Source: Petrolisthes cinctipes | Taxonomy: Eukaryota > Arthropoda > Malacostraca > Decapoda > Porcellanidae | DNA length: 64,000 nt | NCBI GenBank assembly: GCA_033782935.1 | Contig: JAWQEG010001393.1 | Coordinates: 326,001 to 390,000 of the forward strand | Direction of reading: 5' to 3' | Shown: in pieces, positions 11,993 through 25,652 of the stretch | How the letters are laid out: each line of letters starts with the position of its first letter | How positions within the stretch are numbered: the first letter of the stretch is position 1 | Program-made: the position numbers and the translations under genes | The notes under the pieces: generated by a model | Databases searched by the model: none | What the model was told of the DNA's origin: nothing | Seen by the model: the letters and a program-made list of their open reading frames with translations, nothing else

Positions 11993-13326
11993 TGGGACCC
12001 CGAAATATCGAATTTTCGGGTGTTTTAAGCCTGAATTTGAGATATAAACAGGTGCAGAAGATGCATACACATATTTACTTTTGGCACCTAAAATATCGAT
12101 TTTCAGCATGTTTTGGGCCTGTATCTGAGTAGGCATGTACAGATCGCTTCTGGGACCCCAAAATATCGAATTTTCGGGTGTTTGGAGCCTGAATTTAAGA
12201 GATAAACGGGTACAGAAGATGCATGCACATATCGACTTTTGGGCACCTAAAAAATCGATTTTCAGTATGTTATGGGTCTGTATTTTGAAAATACTCTAAC
12301 ACGGAGTAGGCATGTACAGTTCGCATCTGGGACCCCAACATATCGAATTTTCAGGTGTTTTGGGCCTGAATTTGAGATATCGACTTTGGGCACCCAAAAT
12401 ATCGATTTTTAGCATGTTTTGAGCCTATATTTTGAAAACATTCTAGCACTGAGAAGGCATGTACAGATCACTTCTGGGACCCTAAAATATCGAATTTTCG
12501 GGTGTTTTGATCCTGAATTTAAGATATAAACGGGTACAGAAGATGCATGCACATATCGACTTTGGACACTTAAAATATCGATTTTTAGCATGTTTTGAGC
12601 CTATATTTTGAAAACATTCTAGCACTGAGTAGGCATGTACAGTTCGCTTCTGGGACCCAAAAAATATCGAATTTTCGGGTGTTTTGAGGTTGAATTTGGG
12701 ATATAAACGGGTGCAGAAGATGCATACACATATTGACTTTGGTCACCTAAAATATCGATTTTCAGCATGTTTTGGGCCTGTATTTTGAAAATACTCTAAC
12801 ACGGAGTAGGCAAGTACAGATCGCTTCTGGGACCCCAAAATATCGAATGTTCGGGTGTTTTGAGCCTGAATTTGAGATATAAAAGGGTACAGAAGATGTA
12901 TCCACATATCGACATTTGGGCACCAAAAAGATCGATTTTCAGTATGTTTTGGACCTGTATATTGAAAAATCTCTAATACGGAGTAGGCATGTACAGATCA
13001 CTTCTGGGACCCAAAAATATCGGGTTTTCGGGTGTTTTGAGCCTGAATTTGAGATATAAACGGGTCCAGAAGATGCATGCACATATCGACTTTGGACACT
13101 TAAAATATCGATTTTTAGCATGTTTTGAGCCTATATTTTGAAAAAATTCTAGCACTGAGTAGGCATGTACAGATTGCTTCTTGGACCCAAAAATATAGAA
13201 TTTTCGGGTGTTTAAGAACTGAATTTGAGATATCGACTTTGGGCACCTAAAATATCGATTTTTAGCATGTTTTGGGCTATATTTTGAAAACATTCTAGCA
13301 CTGAGTAGGCATGTACAGATCGCATC
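11993..13326. repeat. 8-monomer HOR, 1334 bp, copy 1
   Basis: Spacings are 158, 177, 147, 176, 177, 177, 176 and 146 bp. The first five landmarks recur 1334 bp later (13327, 13485, 13662, 13809, 13985). Shared variants are TACTTTTGGCACC, GAGAAGGCATG and a one-base loss (TTTTGGGCTATATTTTG) that makes the 146-bp unit. Positions 12870-13180 also match 9200-9510 at an offset of 3668. Confidence 0.85.
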
Positions 13327-13984
13327 TGAGACCCCGAAATATCGAATTTTCGGGTGTTTTAAGCCTGAATTTGAGATATAAACAGGTGCAGAAGATGCAT
13401 ACACATATTTACTTTTGGCACCTAAAATATCGATTTTCAGCATGTTTTGGGCCTGTATCTGAGTAGGCATGTACAGATCGCTTCTGGGACCCCAAAATAT
13501 CGAATTTTCGGGTGTTTGGAGCCTGAATTTAAGAGATAAACGGGTACAGAAGATGCATGCACATATCGACTTTTGGGCACCTAAAAAATCGATTTTCAGT
13601 ATGTTATGGGTCTGTATTTTGAAAATACTCTAACACGGAGAAGGCATGTACAGTTCGCATCTGGGACCCCAAAATATCGAATTTTCAGGTGTTTTGGGCC
13701 TGAATTTGAGATATCGACTTTGGGCACCCATAATATCGATTTTTAGCATGTTTTGAGCCTATATTTTGAAAACATTCTAGCACTGAGAAGGCATGTACAG
13801 ATCACTTCTGGGACCCTAAAATATCGAATTTTCGGGTGTTTTGATCCTGAATTTAAGATATAAACGGGTACAGAAGATGCATGCACATATCGAATTTGGA
13901 CACTTAAAATATCGATTTTTAGCATGTTTTGAGCCTATATTTTGATAACATTCTAGCACTGAGTAGGCATGTACAGTTCGCTTC
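13327..13984. repeat. 8-monomer HOR, partial copy 2
   Basis: This matches the first four monomers of the preceding 1334-bp unit and then switches, at about 13985, to the TTATCCACATTTCG block otherwise found at 6540. The switch falls inside the conserved CTTCTGGGACC region, consistent with an out-of-register exchange between homologous monomers. Confidence 0.8.
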
Positions 13985-16476
13985 TGGGACCCCAAAATAT
14001 CGAATGTTCGGGTGTTTGGAGCCCGAATTTGAGATATAAACGGGTACAGAAGATATTATCCACATTTCGACTTTTGGGCACCTAAAAGATCGATTTTCAG
14101 TATGTTTTGGGCCTGTATATTGAAAATACTTTAACACGGAATAGGCATGTACAGATCGCTTCTGGGACCCCAAAATATAGAATTTTCGGGTGTTTTGGGC
14201 CTGAATTTGATATATCGACTTTGGGCACCTAAAATATCGATTTTTAGCATTTTTTGGGCCTATATTTTGAAAATATTCTAACACTGAGTAGGCATGTACA
14301 TATTGCTTCTGGGACCCCAAAATATCAAATTTTCGGGTGTTTTAATCCTGAATTTGAGATATAAACGGGTACAGAAAATGCATGCACATATCGACTTTTG
14401 AGCACCTAAAATATCGATTTTGAGCATGTTTTGGGTCTGTATCTTGAAAACATTCTAACTAGGAGTAGGCATGTACAGATCGCTTCTAGGACCCAAAAAT
14501 ACCGAATTTTCGGGTGTTTTGAGCCTGAATTTGAGATATAAACGGGTACAGAAGATACATGCACATATCGACTTTTAGCATGTTTTGAGCCTATATTATG
14601 AAATAATTCTAGCACAGAGTATTCATGTACAGATCGCTTCTGGGACCCAAAAATATCGAATTTTCGGGTGTTTTGAGCCTGAATTTGAGATATAAACGAG
14701 TGCAGAAGATGCATACACATATTGACTTTGGACACCAAAAATATCGATTTTCAGCATGTTTTGGGCTTGTATCTGAGTAGGCATGTACAGATCGCTTCTG
14801 GGACCCCAAAATATCGAAATTTCGGGTGTTTGGAGCCAGAATTTGAGATATAAACGGGTACAGCAGATGCATGCACATATCGACTTTTGGGCACCTAAAA
14901 GATCGATTTTCAGTATGTTTTGGGCTTGTATTTTGAAAATACTCTAACACGGAGTCGGCATGTACAGTTCGCTTCTGGGACCCCAAAATATTGAATTTTC
15001 GGGTGTTTTGGGCCTGAATTTGAGATATCGACTTTGGGCACCTAAAATATCGATTTTCAGCTTGTTTTGGGCCTGTATTTTGAAAATACTCTAACACGGA
15101 GTAGTCAAGTACAGATCGCTTCTGGGACCCCAAAATATCGAATTTGCGGGTGTTTGGAGCCTGAATTTGAGATATAAAAGGGTACAGAAGATGTATCCAC
15201 ATATCGACATTTGGGCACCAAAAAGATCGATTTTCAGTATGTTTTGGACCTGTATATTGAAAAATCTCTAATACGGAGTAGGCATGTACAGATCACTTCT
15301 GGGACCCAAAAATATCGGGTTTTCGGGTGTTTTGAGCCTGAATTTGAGATATAAACGGGTCCAGAAGATGCATGCACATATCGACTTTGGACACTTAAAA
15401 TATCGATTTTTAGCATGTTTTGAGCCTATATTTTGAAAAAATTCTAGCACTGAGTAGGCATGTACAGATCGCTTCTGGAACCAAAAAATTATCGAATATT
15501 CGGGTGTTTTGAGGTTGAATTTGGGATTTAAACGGGTGCAAAAAATGCATACACATATTGACTTTGGTCACCTAAAATATCGATTTTCAGCATGTTTTGG
15601 GCCTGTATTTTGAAAATACTCTAACACGGAGTAGGCAAGTACAGATCACTTCTGGGACCCCAAAATATCGAATTTTCTGGTGTTTGGAGCCTGAATTTAA
15701 GATATAAACGGGTACAGAAGATGCATGCACATATCGACTTTTGGGCACCTAAAATATCGATTATCTGCATGTTTTGGGCCTGTATTTTATAAATACTCTA
15801 ACACGGAGTAGGTATGTACAGATCGCTTCTAAGACCCCAAAATATCGAATTTTCGGGTGTTTAAGGACTGAATTTGAGATATCGACTTTGGGCACCTAAA
15901 ATATCGATTTTTAGCATGTTTTGAACCTATATTTTGAAAACATTTTAGCACTGAGTAGGCATGTACAGATCGCTTCTGGGACCCCGAAATATCGAATTTT
16001 CGGGTGTTTTAAGCCTGAATTTGAGATATAAACGGGTACAAAAAATGCATGCACATATTGACTTTGGGCACCTAAAATATCGATTTTCCGCATGTTTTGG
16101 GCCTGTATTTTGAAAATACTCTAACACGGAGTAGGCATGTACAGATCGCTTCTTGGACCCAAAAATATAGAATTTTAAGGTGTTTGGAGCCTGAATTTGA
16201 GATATAAACGGGTACAGAAGATGCATGCACATATCGACTTTTGGGCACCTAAAATATCGATTATCTGTATGTTTTGGGCCTGTATTTTATAAATACTCTA
16301 ACACGGAGTAGGTATGTACAGATCGCTTCTAGGACCCCAAAATATCGAATTTTCGGGTGTTTAAGGAGTGAATTTGAGATATCGACTTTGGGCACCTAAA
16401 ATATCGATTTTTAGCATGTTTTGGGCCTATATTTTGAAAACATTCTAGCACTGAGTAGGCATGTACAGATCGCTTC
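13985..16476. repeat. Second copy of the 6.5-10.5 kb material
   Basis: Positions 13985-15123 match 6540-7678 (offset 7445). Positions 14641-16476 match 8678-10513 (offset 5963). The segment joins the left part of one 9-mer to the right part of the next, so it is one HOR register shorter than the original. It includes a 154-bp monomer at 14487-14640 identical in kind to 7042-7195. That deletion is therefore older than this duplication. Confidence 0.87.
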
Positions 16477-18292
16477 TGGGACCCCGAAATATCGAATTTT
16501 CGGGTGTTTTAAGACTGAAATTGAGATATAAACGGGTGCAGAAGATGCATACACATATTAACTTTGGGCACCTAAAATATCGATTTTCAGCATGTTTTGG
16601 GCCTGTATCTGAGTAGGCATGTACAGATCGCTTCTGGGACCCCAAAATATCGAAATTTCGGGTGTTTGGAGCCTGAATTTAAGATATAAACGGGTACAGA
16701 AGATACATGCACATATCGACTTTTAGGCACCTAAATAATCGATTTTCAGTATGTTATGGGTCTGTATTTTAAAAATACTCTAACACGGAGTAGGCATGTA
16801 CAGTTCCCATCTGGGACCCCAAAATATCGAATTTTCGGGTGTTTTGGGCCTGAATTTTAGATATCGACTTTGGGCACCTAAAATATCGATTTTTAGCATG
16901 TTTTGAGCCTATATTTTGAAAACATTCTAGCACTGAGAAGGCATGTACAGATCACTTTTGGGACCCCAAAATATCGAATTTTCGAGTGTTTTGATCCCGA
17001 ATTTGAGATATAAACGGGTGCAGAAGATGCATGCACATATCGACTTTGGACACTTAAAATATCGATTTTTAGCATGTTTTGAGCCTATATTTTGAAAAAA
17101 TTCTAGCACTGAGTAGGCATGTACAGATCGCTTCTGGAACCAAAAATGTTTCGAATTTTCGGGTGTTTTGAGGTTGAATTTGGGATTTAAACGGGTGTAG
17201 AAGATGCATACACATATTGACTTTGGTCACCTAAAATATCGATTTTCAGCATGTTTTGGGCCTGTATTTTGAAAATACTCTAACACGGAGTAGGCAAGTA
17301 CAGATCACTTCTGGGACCCCAAAATATCGAATTTTCTGGTGTTTGGAGCCTGAATTTGAGATATAAAGGGTACAGAAGATGCATGCACATATCGACTTTT
17401 AGGCACCTAAAATATCGATTATCTGTATGTTTTGGGCCTGTATTTTATAAATACTCTAACACGGAGTAGGTATGTACAGATCGCTTCTAGGACCCCAAAA
17501 TATCGAATTTTCGGGTGTTTAAGGACTGAATTTGAGATATCGACTTTGGGCACCTAAAATATCGATTTTTAGCATGTTTTGGGCCTATATTTTGAAAACA
17601 TTCTAGCACTGAGTAGGCATGTACAGATCGCTTCTGGGACCCCGAAATATCGAATTTTCGGGTGTTTTAAGCCTGAATTTGAGATATAAACGGGTGCAGA
17701 ATATGCATACACATATTAACTTTGGGCACCTAAAATATCGATTTTCAGCATGTTTTGGGCCTGTATCCGAGTAGGCATGTACAGATCGCTTCTGGGACCC
17801 CAAAATATAAAATTTTCGGGTGTTTGGAGCCTTAATTTAAGATATAAACGGGTACAGAAGATGCATGCACATATCGACTTTTGAGCACCTAAATAATCGA
17901 TTTTCAGTATGTTATGGGTCTGTATTTTAAAAATACTCTAACACGGAGTAGGCATGTACAGTTCGCATCTGGGACCCCAAAATATCGAATTTTCAGGTGT
18001 TTTGGGCCTGAATTTTAGATATCGACTTTGGGCACCTAAAATATCGATTTTTAGAATGTTTTGAGCCTATATTTTGAAAACATTCTAGCACTGAGAAGGC
18101 ACGTACAGATCACTTCTGGGACCCCAAAATATCGAATTTTCAGGTGTTTTGATCCCGAATTTGAGATATAAACGGGTACAGAAGATGCATGCACATATCG
18201 ACTTTGGACACTTAAAATATCGATTTTTAGCATGTTTTGAGCCTATATTTTGAAAACATTCTAGCACTGAGTAGGCATGTACAGTTCGCTTC
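16477..18292. repeat. 7-monomer HOR (1158 bp) plus partial second copy
   Basis: Spacings from 16477 are 158, 177, 147, 176, 177, 176 and 147 bp, ending at 17635. Four further monomers (17635 to 18293; 158, 177, 147, 176) repeat the start of the unit. The full 7-mer corresponds to 10514-11671. A private variant, TGGAACCAAAAATGTTTCG (near 17136), corresponds to AATTTTTCG near 11180. Confidence 0.85.
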
Positions 18293-19803
18293 TGGGACCC
18301 AAAAAATATCGAATTTTCGGGTGTTTTGAGGTTGAATTTGGGATATAAACGGGTGCAGAAGATGCATACACATATTGACTTTGGTTACCTAAAATATCGA
18401 TTTTCAGCATGTTTTGGGCCTGTATTTTGAAAATACACTAACACGGAGTAGGCAATTACAGATCGCTTTTGGGACCCCAAAATATCGAATGTTCGGGTGT
18501 TTGGAGCCCGAATTTGAGATATAAACGGGTACAGAAGATATTATCCACATTTCGACTTTTGGGCACCTAAAAGATCGATTTTCAGTATGTTTTGGGCCTG
18601 TATATTGAAAATACTCTAATACGGAGTAGGCATGTACAGATCGCTTCTGGGACCCCAAAATATCGAATTTTCGGGTGTTTTGGGCCTGAATTTGATATAT
18701 CGACTTTGGGCACCTAAAATATCGATTTTTAGCATTTTTTGGGCCTATATTTTGAAAATATTCTAACACTGATTAGGCATGTACAGATTGCTTCTGGGAC
18801 CCCAAAATATCAAATTTTCGGGTGTTTTGATCCTGAATTTGAAATATAAACGGGTACAGAAAATGCATGAACATATCGACTTTTGAGCACCTAAAATATC
18901 GATTTTGAGCATGTTTTGGGTCTGTATCTTGAAAACATTCTAACTAGGAGTAGGCATGTACAGATCGCTTCTAGGACCCAAAAATACCGAATTTTCGGGT
19001 GTTTTGAGCCTGAATTTGAGATATAAACGGGTACAGAAGATGCATGCACATATCGACTTTGGACACTTAAAATATCGATTTTTAGCATGTTTTGAGCCTA
19101 TATTATGAAAGCATTCTAGCACTGAGTATTCATGTACAGATCGCTTCTGGGACCCAAAAATATCGAATTTTCGGGTGTTTTGAGCCTGAATTTGAGATAT
19201 AAACGAGTGCAGAAGATGCATACACATATTAACTTTGGGCACCAAAAATATCTATTTTCAGCATGTTTTGGGCCTGTATCTGAGTACCCATGTACAGATC
19301 GCTTCTGGGACCCCAAATTATCGAATTTTTGGGTGTTTGGAGCCTGAATTTGAAATATAAACGGGTACAGAAGATGCATGCACATATCGACTTTGGACAC
19401 TTAAAATATCGATTTTTAGCATGTTTTGTGCCTATATTTTGAAAACATTCTAGCACTGAGAAGGCATGTACAGATCGCTTCTGGGACCAAAAAATATCAA
19501 ATTTCGGGTGTTTTGAGGTTGAATTTGGGATATAAACGGGTACAGAAGATGCATGTACATATCGACTTTTGGGCACCTAAAATATCGATTTTCAGTAAGT
19601 TTTGGGCCTGTAATTTGAAAATACTCTAACACGAAGTAGGCATGTACAGTTTGCTTCTAGGACCCCAAAATATCGAATTTTCGGGTGTTTTGGCCTGAAT
19701 TTGAGATATCGACTTTGGGCACCTAAAATATCGATTTTTATCATGTTTTGTGCCTATATTTTAAAAACATTCTAGCACTGAGTAGGCATGTACAGATCGC
19801 TTC
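18293..19803. repeat. Mixed block, partial third TTATCCACATTTCG copy
   Basis: Positions 18470-18972 match 13985-14487 (offset 4485). The following monomer (18972-19147) is a full 176 bp and retains GGACACTTAAAATATCGATT, which is missing in the 154-bp relatives at 7042 and 14487. This copy thus preserves the state before that deletion. The rest holds L and M units with minor private variants such as CAAATTATCGAATTTTTGGG (19312), which reappears near 21808. Confidence 0.8.
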
Positions 19804-20979
19804 TGGGACCCAAAAATATCGAATTTTCAGGTGTTTTGAGGTTGAATTTGGGATATAAACGGGTGCAGAAGATGCATACACATATTGACTTTGGGCACCT
19901 AAAATATCGATTTTCAGCATGTTTTGGGCCTGTATTATGAAAATACTCTAACACGGAGTAGGTATGTATAGATCGCTTCTGGGACCCCAAAATACCGAAT
20001 TTTCGGGTGTTTTGAGCCTGAATTTGAGATATAAACGGGTACAGAAGATGCATGTACATATTGACTTTTGGGCACCTAAAAGATCGATTTTCAGTAAGTT
20101 TTGGGCCTGTAATTTGAAAACACTCTAACACGAAGTAGGCATGTACAGTTCGCTTCTGGGACCCCAAAATATCGAATTTTCGGGTGTTTTGGGCCTGAAT
20201 TTGAGATATAAACGGGTACAGAAGATGCATGCACATATCGACTTTGGAAACTTAAAATATCGATTTTTTGCATGTTTTGAGCCTATATTTTGAAAACATT
20301 CTAGCACTGAGTAGGCATGTACAGATCGCTTCTGGGACCAAAAAATATCGAATTTTCAGGTGTTTTGAGGTTGAATTTGGGATATAAACGGGTGGAGAAG
20401 ATGCATACACATATTGACTTTGGGCACCTAAAATATCGATTTTCAGCATGTTTTGGGCCTGTATTATGAAAATACTCTAACACGGAGTAGGTATGTACAG
20501 ATCGCTTCTGGGACCCCAAAATACCGAATTTTCGGGTGTTTAAGGACTGAATTTGAGATATCGACTTTGGGCACCTAAAATATCGATTTTTAGCATGTTT
20601 TGGGCCTATATTTTGAAAACATTCTAGCACTGAGGAGGCATGTACAGATCGCTTCTGGGACCCCGAAATATCGAATTTTCGGGTGTTTTGAGCCTGAATT
20701 TGAGATATAAACGGGTACAGAAAATGCATGCACATATCGACTTTTTGGCACTTAAAATATCGATTTTGAGCATGTTTAGGGTCTGTATCTTGAAAACATT
20801 CTGACAAGGAGTAGGAATGTACAGATCGCTTCTAAGACCCCAAAAAAACGAATTTTCGGGTGTATCGGGCCTGAATTTGATATATCGATTTTGGGCACCT
20901 AAATTATCGATTTTCAGAATGTTTTGGGCCTGTATTTTGAAAATACTCTAACACGGAGTAGGCATGTACAGATCGCTTC
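19804..20979. repeat. 7-monomer block, copy 1 of a 3321-bp offset pair
   Basis: Landmarks at 19804, 19980, 20157, 20333, 20509, 20656, 20833 and 20980 recur exactly 3321 bp later, from 23125 to 24301. Spacings are 176, 177, 176, 176, 147, 177 and 147 bp. Part of it (20333-20656) also recurs after 970 bp (21303-21626). Confidence 0.87.
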
Positions 20980-23124
20980 TTGGACACAAAAATATAGAAT
21001 TTTTGGGCGTTTTTGAGCCTGAATTTGAGATATCGACTATGGGCACCTAAAATATTGATTTTTAGCATGTTTGGGCCTATATTTTGAAAATATTCTAGCA
21101 CTAAGTAGGCATGTACAGCTCACTTCTGGGACCCCAAAATATCGATTTTTCGGGTGTTTTGAGCCTGAATTTGAGATATAAATGGGTAAAGAAGATGCAT
21201 GCACTTCTCTACTTTGGTCACCTAAAATATCGATTTTCAGCATGTTTTGGGCCTCTATTTTGAAAACATTCTAGCACTGAGTAGGCATGTACAGATCGCT
21301 TCTGGGACCAAAAAATATCGAATTTTCAGGTGTTTTGAGGTTGAATTTGGGATATAAACGGGTGCAGAAGATGCATACATATATTGACTTTGGGCACCTA
21401 AAATATCGATTTTCAGCATGTTTTGGGGCTGTATTATGAAAATAATCTAACACGGAGTAGGTATGTAAAGATCGCTTCTGGGACCCCAAAATACCGAATT
21501 TTCGGGTGTTTAAGGACTGAATTTGAGATATCGATTTTGGGCACCAAAAATATCGATTTTTAGCATGTTTTGGGCCTATATTTTGAAAACATTCTAGCAC
21601 TGAGTAGGCATGTACAGATCGCTTCTGGGACCCCGAAATATCGAATTTTCGGGTGTTTTAAGCCTGAATTTGAGATATTAACGGGTACAGAAAATGCATG
21701 CACATATTGACTTTGGGCACCTTAAATATCGATTTTCAGCATGTTTTGGGCCTGTATTTTGAAAATACTCTAATACGGAGTAGGCAAGTACAGATCGCTT
21801 CTGGGACCCCAAATTATCGAATTTTTGGGTGTTTGGAGCCTGAATTTGAAATATAAACGGGTACAGAAGATGCATGCACATATCGACTTTGGACACTTAA
21901 AATATCGATTTTTAGCATGTTTTGTGCCTATATTTTGAAAACATTCTAGCACTGAGGAGGCATGTACAGATCGCTTCTGGGACCCCGAAATATCGAATTT
22001 TCGGGTGTTTTGAACCTGAATTTGAGATATAAACGGGTACAGAAAATGCATGCACATATCGACTTTTGGGCACTTAAAATATCGATTTTGAGCATGTTTT
22101 GGGTCTGTATCTTGAAAACATTCTGACAAGGAGTAGGAATGTACAGATCGCTTCTAAGACCCAAAAAAAAACGAATTATCGGGTGTTTCGGGCCTGAATT
22201 TGATATATCGTATTTGGGCACCTAAAATATCGATTTTCAGAATGTTTTGGGCCTGTATTTTGAAAATACTCTAACACGGAGTATGCAAGTACAGATCGCT
22301 TCTGGGACCCCAAAATATCGAATTTTCGGGTGTTTGGAGCCTGAATTTGAGATATAAACGGGTACAGAAGATGCATCCACATATCGACTTTTGGGCACCA
22401 AAAAGATCGATTTTCAGTATGTTTTGGGCCTGTATACTGAAAATACTCTAACACGGAGTAGGCATGTACAGATCGATTCTGGGACCCCTAAATATCGAAT
22501 TTCCGTGAGTTTTGGGCCTCAATTTGAGATATCGACTTTGGGCATCTTAAATATCGATTTTTAGCATGTTTTGGGCATATATTTTGAAAATATTCTAGCA
22601 CTAAGTAGGCATGTACAGATCACTTCTTGGACCCAAAAATATCGAATTTTTGGGTGTTTTGAGCCTGAATTTGAGATATAAACGGGTACAGAAGATGCAT
22701 GCACATATCGACTTTGGAAACTTAAAATATCGATTTTCAGTATGTTTTGAGCCTGTATTTTGAAAATACTCTAACACGGAGTAGGCATGTACAGTTCGTT
22801 CCTGGGACCCCAAAATATCGAATTTTCGGGTGTTTTGGGCCTGAATTTGAGATATCGACTTTGGGCACCTAAAATATCGATTTTTAGCATGTTTTGGGCC
22901 TATATTTTAAAAATATTCTAGCACTAAGTAGGCATGTACAGCTCACTTCTAGGACCCCAAAATATCGAATTTTGGGTGTTTTAAGCCTGAATTTGAGATA
23001 TAAACGGGTACAGAAGATGCATGCACATATCGACTTTGCAAACTTAAAATATCGATTTTTTGCATGTTTTGAGCCTATATTTTGAAAACATTTTAGCACT
23101 GAGTAGGCATGTACAGATCGCTTC
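20980..23124. repeat. Mixed L/S monomers between paired blocks
   Basis: Spacings are 147, 176, 176, 147, 176, 176, 177, 148, 177, 147, 176, 147 and 175 bp. The stretch contains a 970-bp offset copy of 20333-20830 and a GGTGTTTCGGGCC variant family (near 22191). It shows no clean tandem HOR of its own. Confidence 0.75.
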
Positions 23125-24653
23125 TGGGACCAAAAAATATCGAATTTTCAGGTGTTTTGAGGTTGAATTTGGGATATAAACGGTTGCAGAAGATGCATAC
23201 ACATATTGACTTTGGGCACCTAAAATATCGATTTTCAGCATGTTTTGGGCCTGTATTATGAAAATACTCTAACACGGAGTAGGTATGTACAGATCGCTTC
23301 AGGGACCCCAAAATACCGAATTTTCGGGTGTTTTGAGCCTGAATTTGAGATATAAACGGGTACAGAAGATGCATGTACATATCGACTTTTGGGCACCTAA
23401 AAGATCGATTTTCAGTAAGTTTTGGGCCTGTAATTTGAAAACACTCTAACACGAAGTAGGCATGTACAGTTCGCTTTTGGGACCCCAAAATATCGAATTT
23501 TCGGGTTTTTTGGGCCTGAATTTGAGATATAAACGGGTACAGAAGATGCATGCACATATCGACTTTGGAAACTTAAAATATCGATTTTTTGCATGTTTTG
23601 AGCATATATTTTGAAAACATTCTAGCACTGAGTAGGCATGTACAGATCGCTTCTGGGACCAAAAAATATCGAATTTTCAGGAGTTTTGAGGTTGAATTTG
23701 GGATATAAACGGGTGGAGAAGATGCATACACATATTGACTTTCGGCACCTAAAATATCGATTTTCAGCATGTTTTGGGCCTGTATTATGAAAATACTCTA
23801 ACACGGAGTAGGTATGTACAGATCGCTTCTGGGACCCCAAAATACAGAATTTTCGGGTGTTTAAGGACTGAATAAGAGATATCGACTTTGGGCACCTAAA
23901 ATATCGATTTTTAGCATGTTTTGGGCCTATATTTTGAAAACATTCTAGCACTGAGGAGGCATGTACAGATCGCTTCTGGGACCCCGAAATACCGAATTTT
24001 CGGGTGTTTTGAGCATCAATTTGAGATATAAACGGGTACAGAAAATGCATGCACATATCGACTTTTGGGCACTTAAAATATCGATTTTCAGCATATTTTG
24101 GGTCTGTATCTTGAAAACATTCTAACAAGGAGTAGGAATGTACAGATCGCTTCTAAGACCCAAAAATACCGAATTTTCGGGTGTTTCGGGCCTGAATTTA
24201 ATATATCGACTTTGGGCACCTAAAATATCGATTTTCAGAATGTTTTGGGCCTGTATTTTGAAAATACTCTAACACGGAGTATGCAAGTACAGATCGCTTC
24301 TGGGACCCCAAAATATCGATATTTCGGGTGTTTGGTGCCTGTATTTGAGATATAAACGGGTACAGAAGATGCATCCACATATCGACTTTTGGGCACCAAA
24401 AAGATCGATTTTCAGTATGTTTTGGGCCTATATTTTGAAAATTTTCTAGCACTAAGTAGGCATGTACAGATCACTTCTTGGACCCAAAAATATCGAATTT
24501 TTGGGTGTTTTGAGCCTGAAGTTGAGATATAAACGGGTACAGAAGATGCAGGCTCATATCGACTTTGGAAACTTAAAATATCGATTTTTTGCATGTTTTG
24601 AGCCTATATTTTGAAAACATTCTAGCACTGAGTATGCATGTACAGATCGCTTC
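23125..24653. repeat. 7-monomer block, copy 2, leading into the hexamer array
   Basis: Positions 23125-24301 repeat 19804-20980. From 23654 to 24654 six monomers (176, 147, 177, 147, 177, 176) add up to 1000 bp. That is almost the same length as the hexamer that follows but has a different order of L and S, so it is a related but distinct unit. Confidence 0.82.
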
Positions 24654-25652
24654 TGGGACCAAAAAATATCGAATTTTCGGGTGTTTTGAGGTTGAATTAG
24701 GGATATAAACGGGTGCAGAAGATGCATACACATATCGCCTTTGGGCACCTAAAATATCGATTTTCAGCATGTTTTGGGCCTGTATTTTGAAAATACTCTA
24801 ATACGGAGTAGTTATGTACAGATCGCTTCTGGGACCCCAAAATACCGAGTTTTCGGGTGTTTTGTGCCTGAATTTGAGATATAAACGGATACAGAAGATG
24901 CATGTACATATCGACTTTTGGGCACCTAAAATATCGATTTTCAGTAAGTTTTGGGCCTGTAATTTGAAAATACTCTAACACGAAGTAGGCATGTACAGTT
25001 CGCTTCTGGGACCCCAAAATATCGAATTTTCGGGTGTTTTGGGGCTGAATTTGAGATATCGACTTTGGGCACCTAAAATATCGATTTTTATCATGTTTTG
25101 TGCCTATATTTTAAAAACATTCTAACACTGAGTAGGCATGTACAGATCGCTTCTGGGATCCCAAAATACCGATTTTTCGGGTTTTTTGAGCCTGAATTTG
25201 AGATATAAACGGGTACAGAAGATGCATGCACTTATCGACTTTTGGGCACCTAAAAGATCGATTTTCAGTATGTTTTGGGCCTGTATTTTGAAAATACTCT
25301 AACACGGAGTAGACATGTACAGTTCGTTCTTGGGACCCCAAAATATCGAATTTTCAGGTGTTTTGGGCCTGAATTTGAGATATCGACTTTGGGAACCTAA
25401 AATATCGATTTTTCGCATGTTTTGGGCCTATATTTTAAAAATATTCTAGCACTAAGTAGGCATGTACAGCTCACTTCTGGGACCCCAAAATATCGAATTT
25501 TGGGTGTTTTAAGCCTGAATTTGAGATATAAACGGGTACAGAAGATGCAGGCTCATATCGACTTTGGAAACTTAAAATATCGATTTTTTGCATGTTTTGA
25601 GCCTATATTTTGAAAACATTCTAGCACTGAGTATGCATGTACAGATCGCTTC
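24654..25652. repeat. 999-bp hexamer HOR, copy 1
   Basis: Six monomers with spacings 176, 177, 147, 177, 147 and 175 bp, i.e. two L+L+S-like trimers of 500 and 499 bp. Landmarks are at 24654, 24830, 25007, 25154, 25331 and 25478. This copy is type A: its fifth landmark reads AGTTCGTTCTTGGGACC. Confidence 0.92.
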
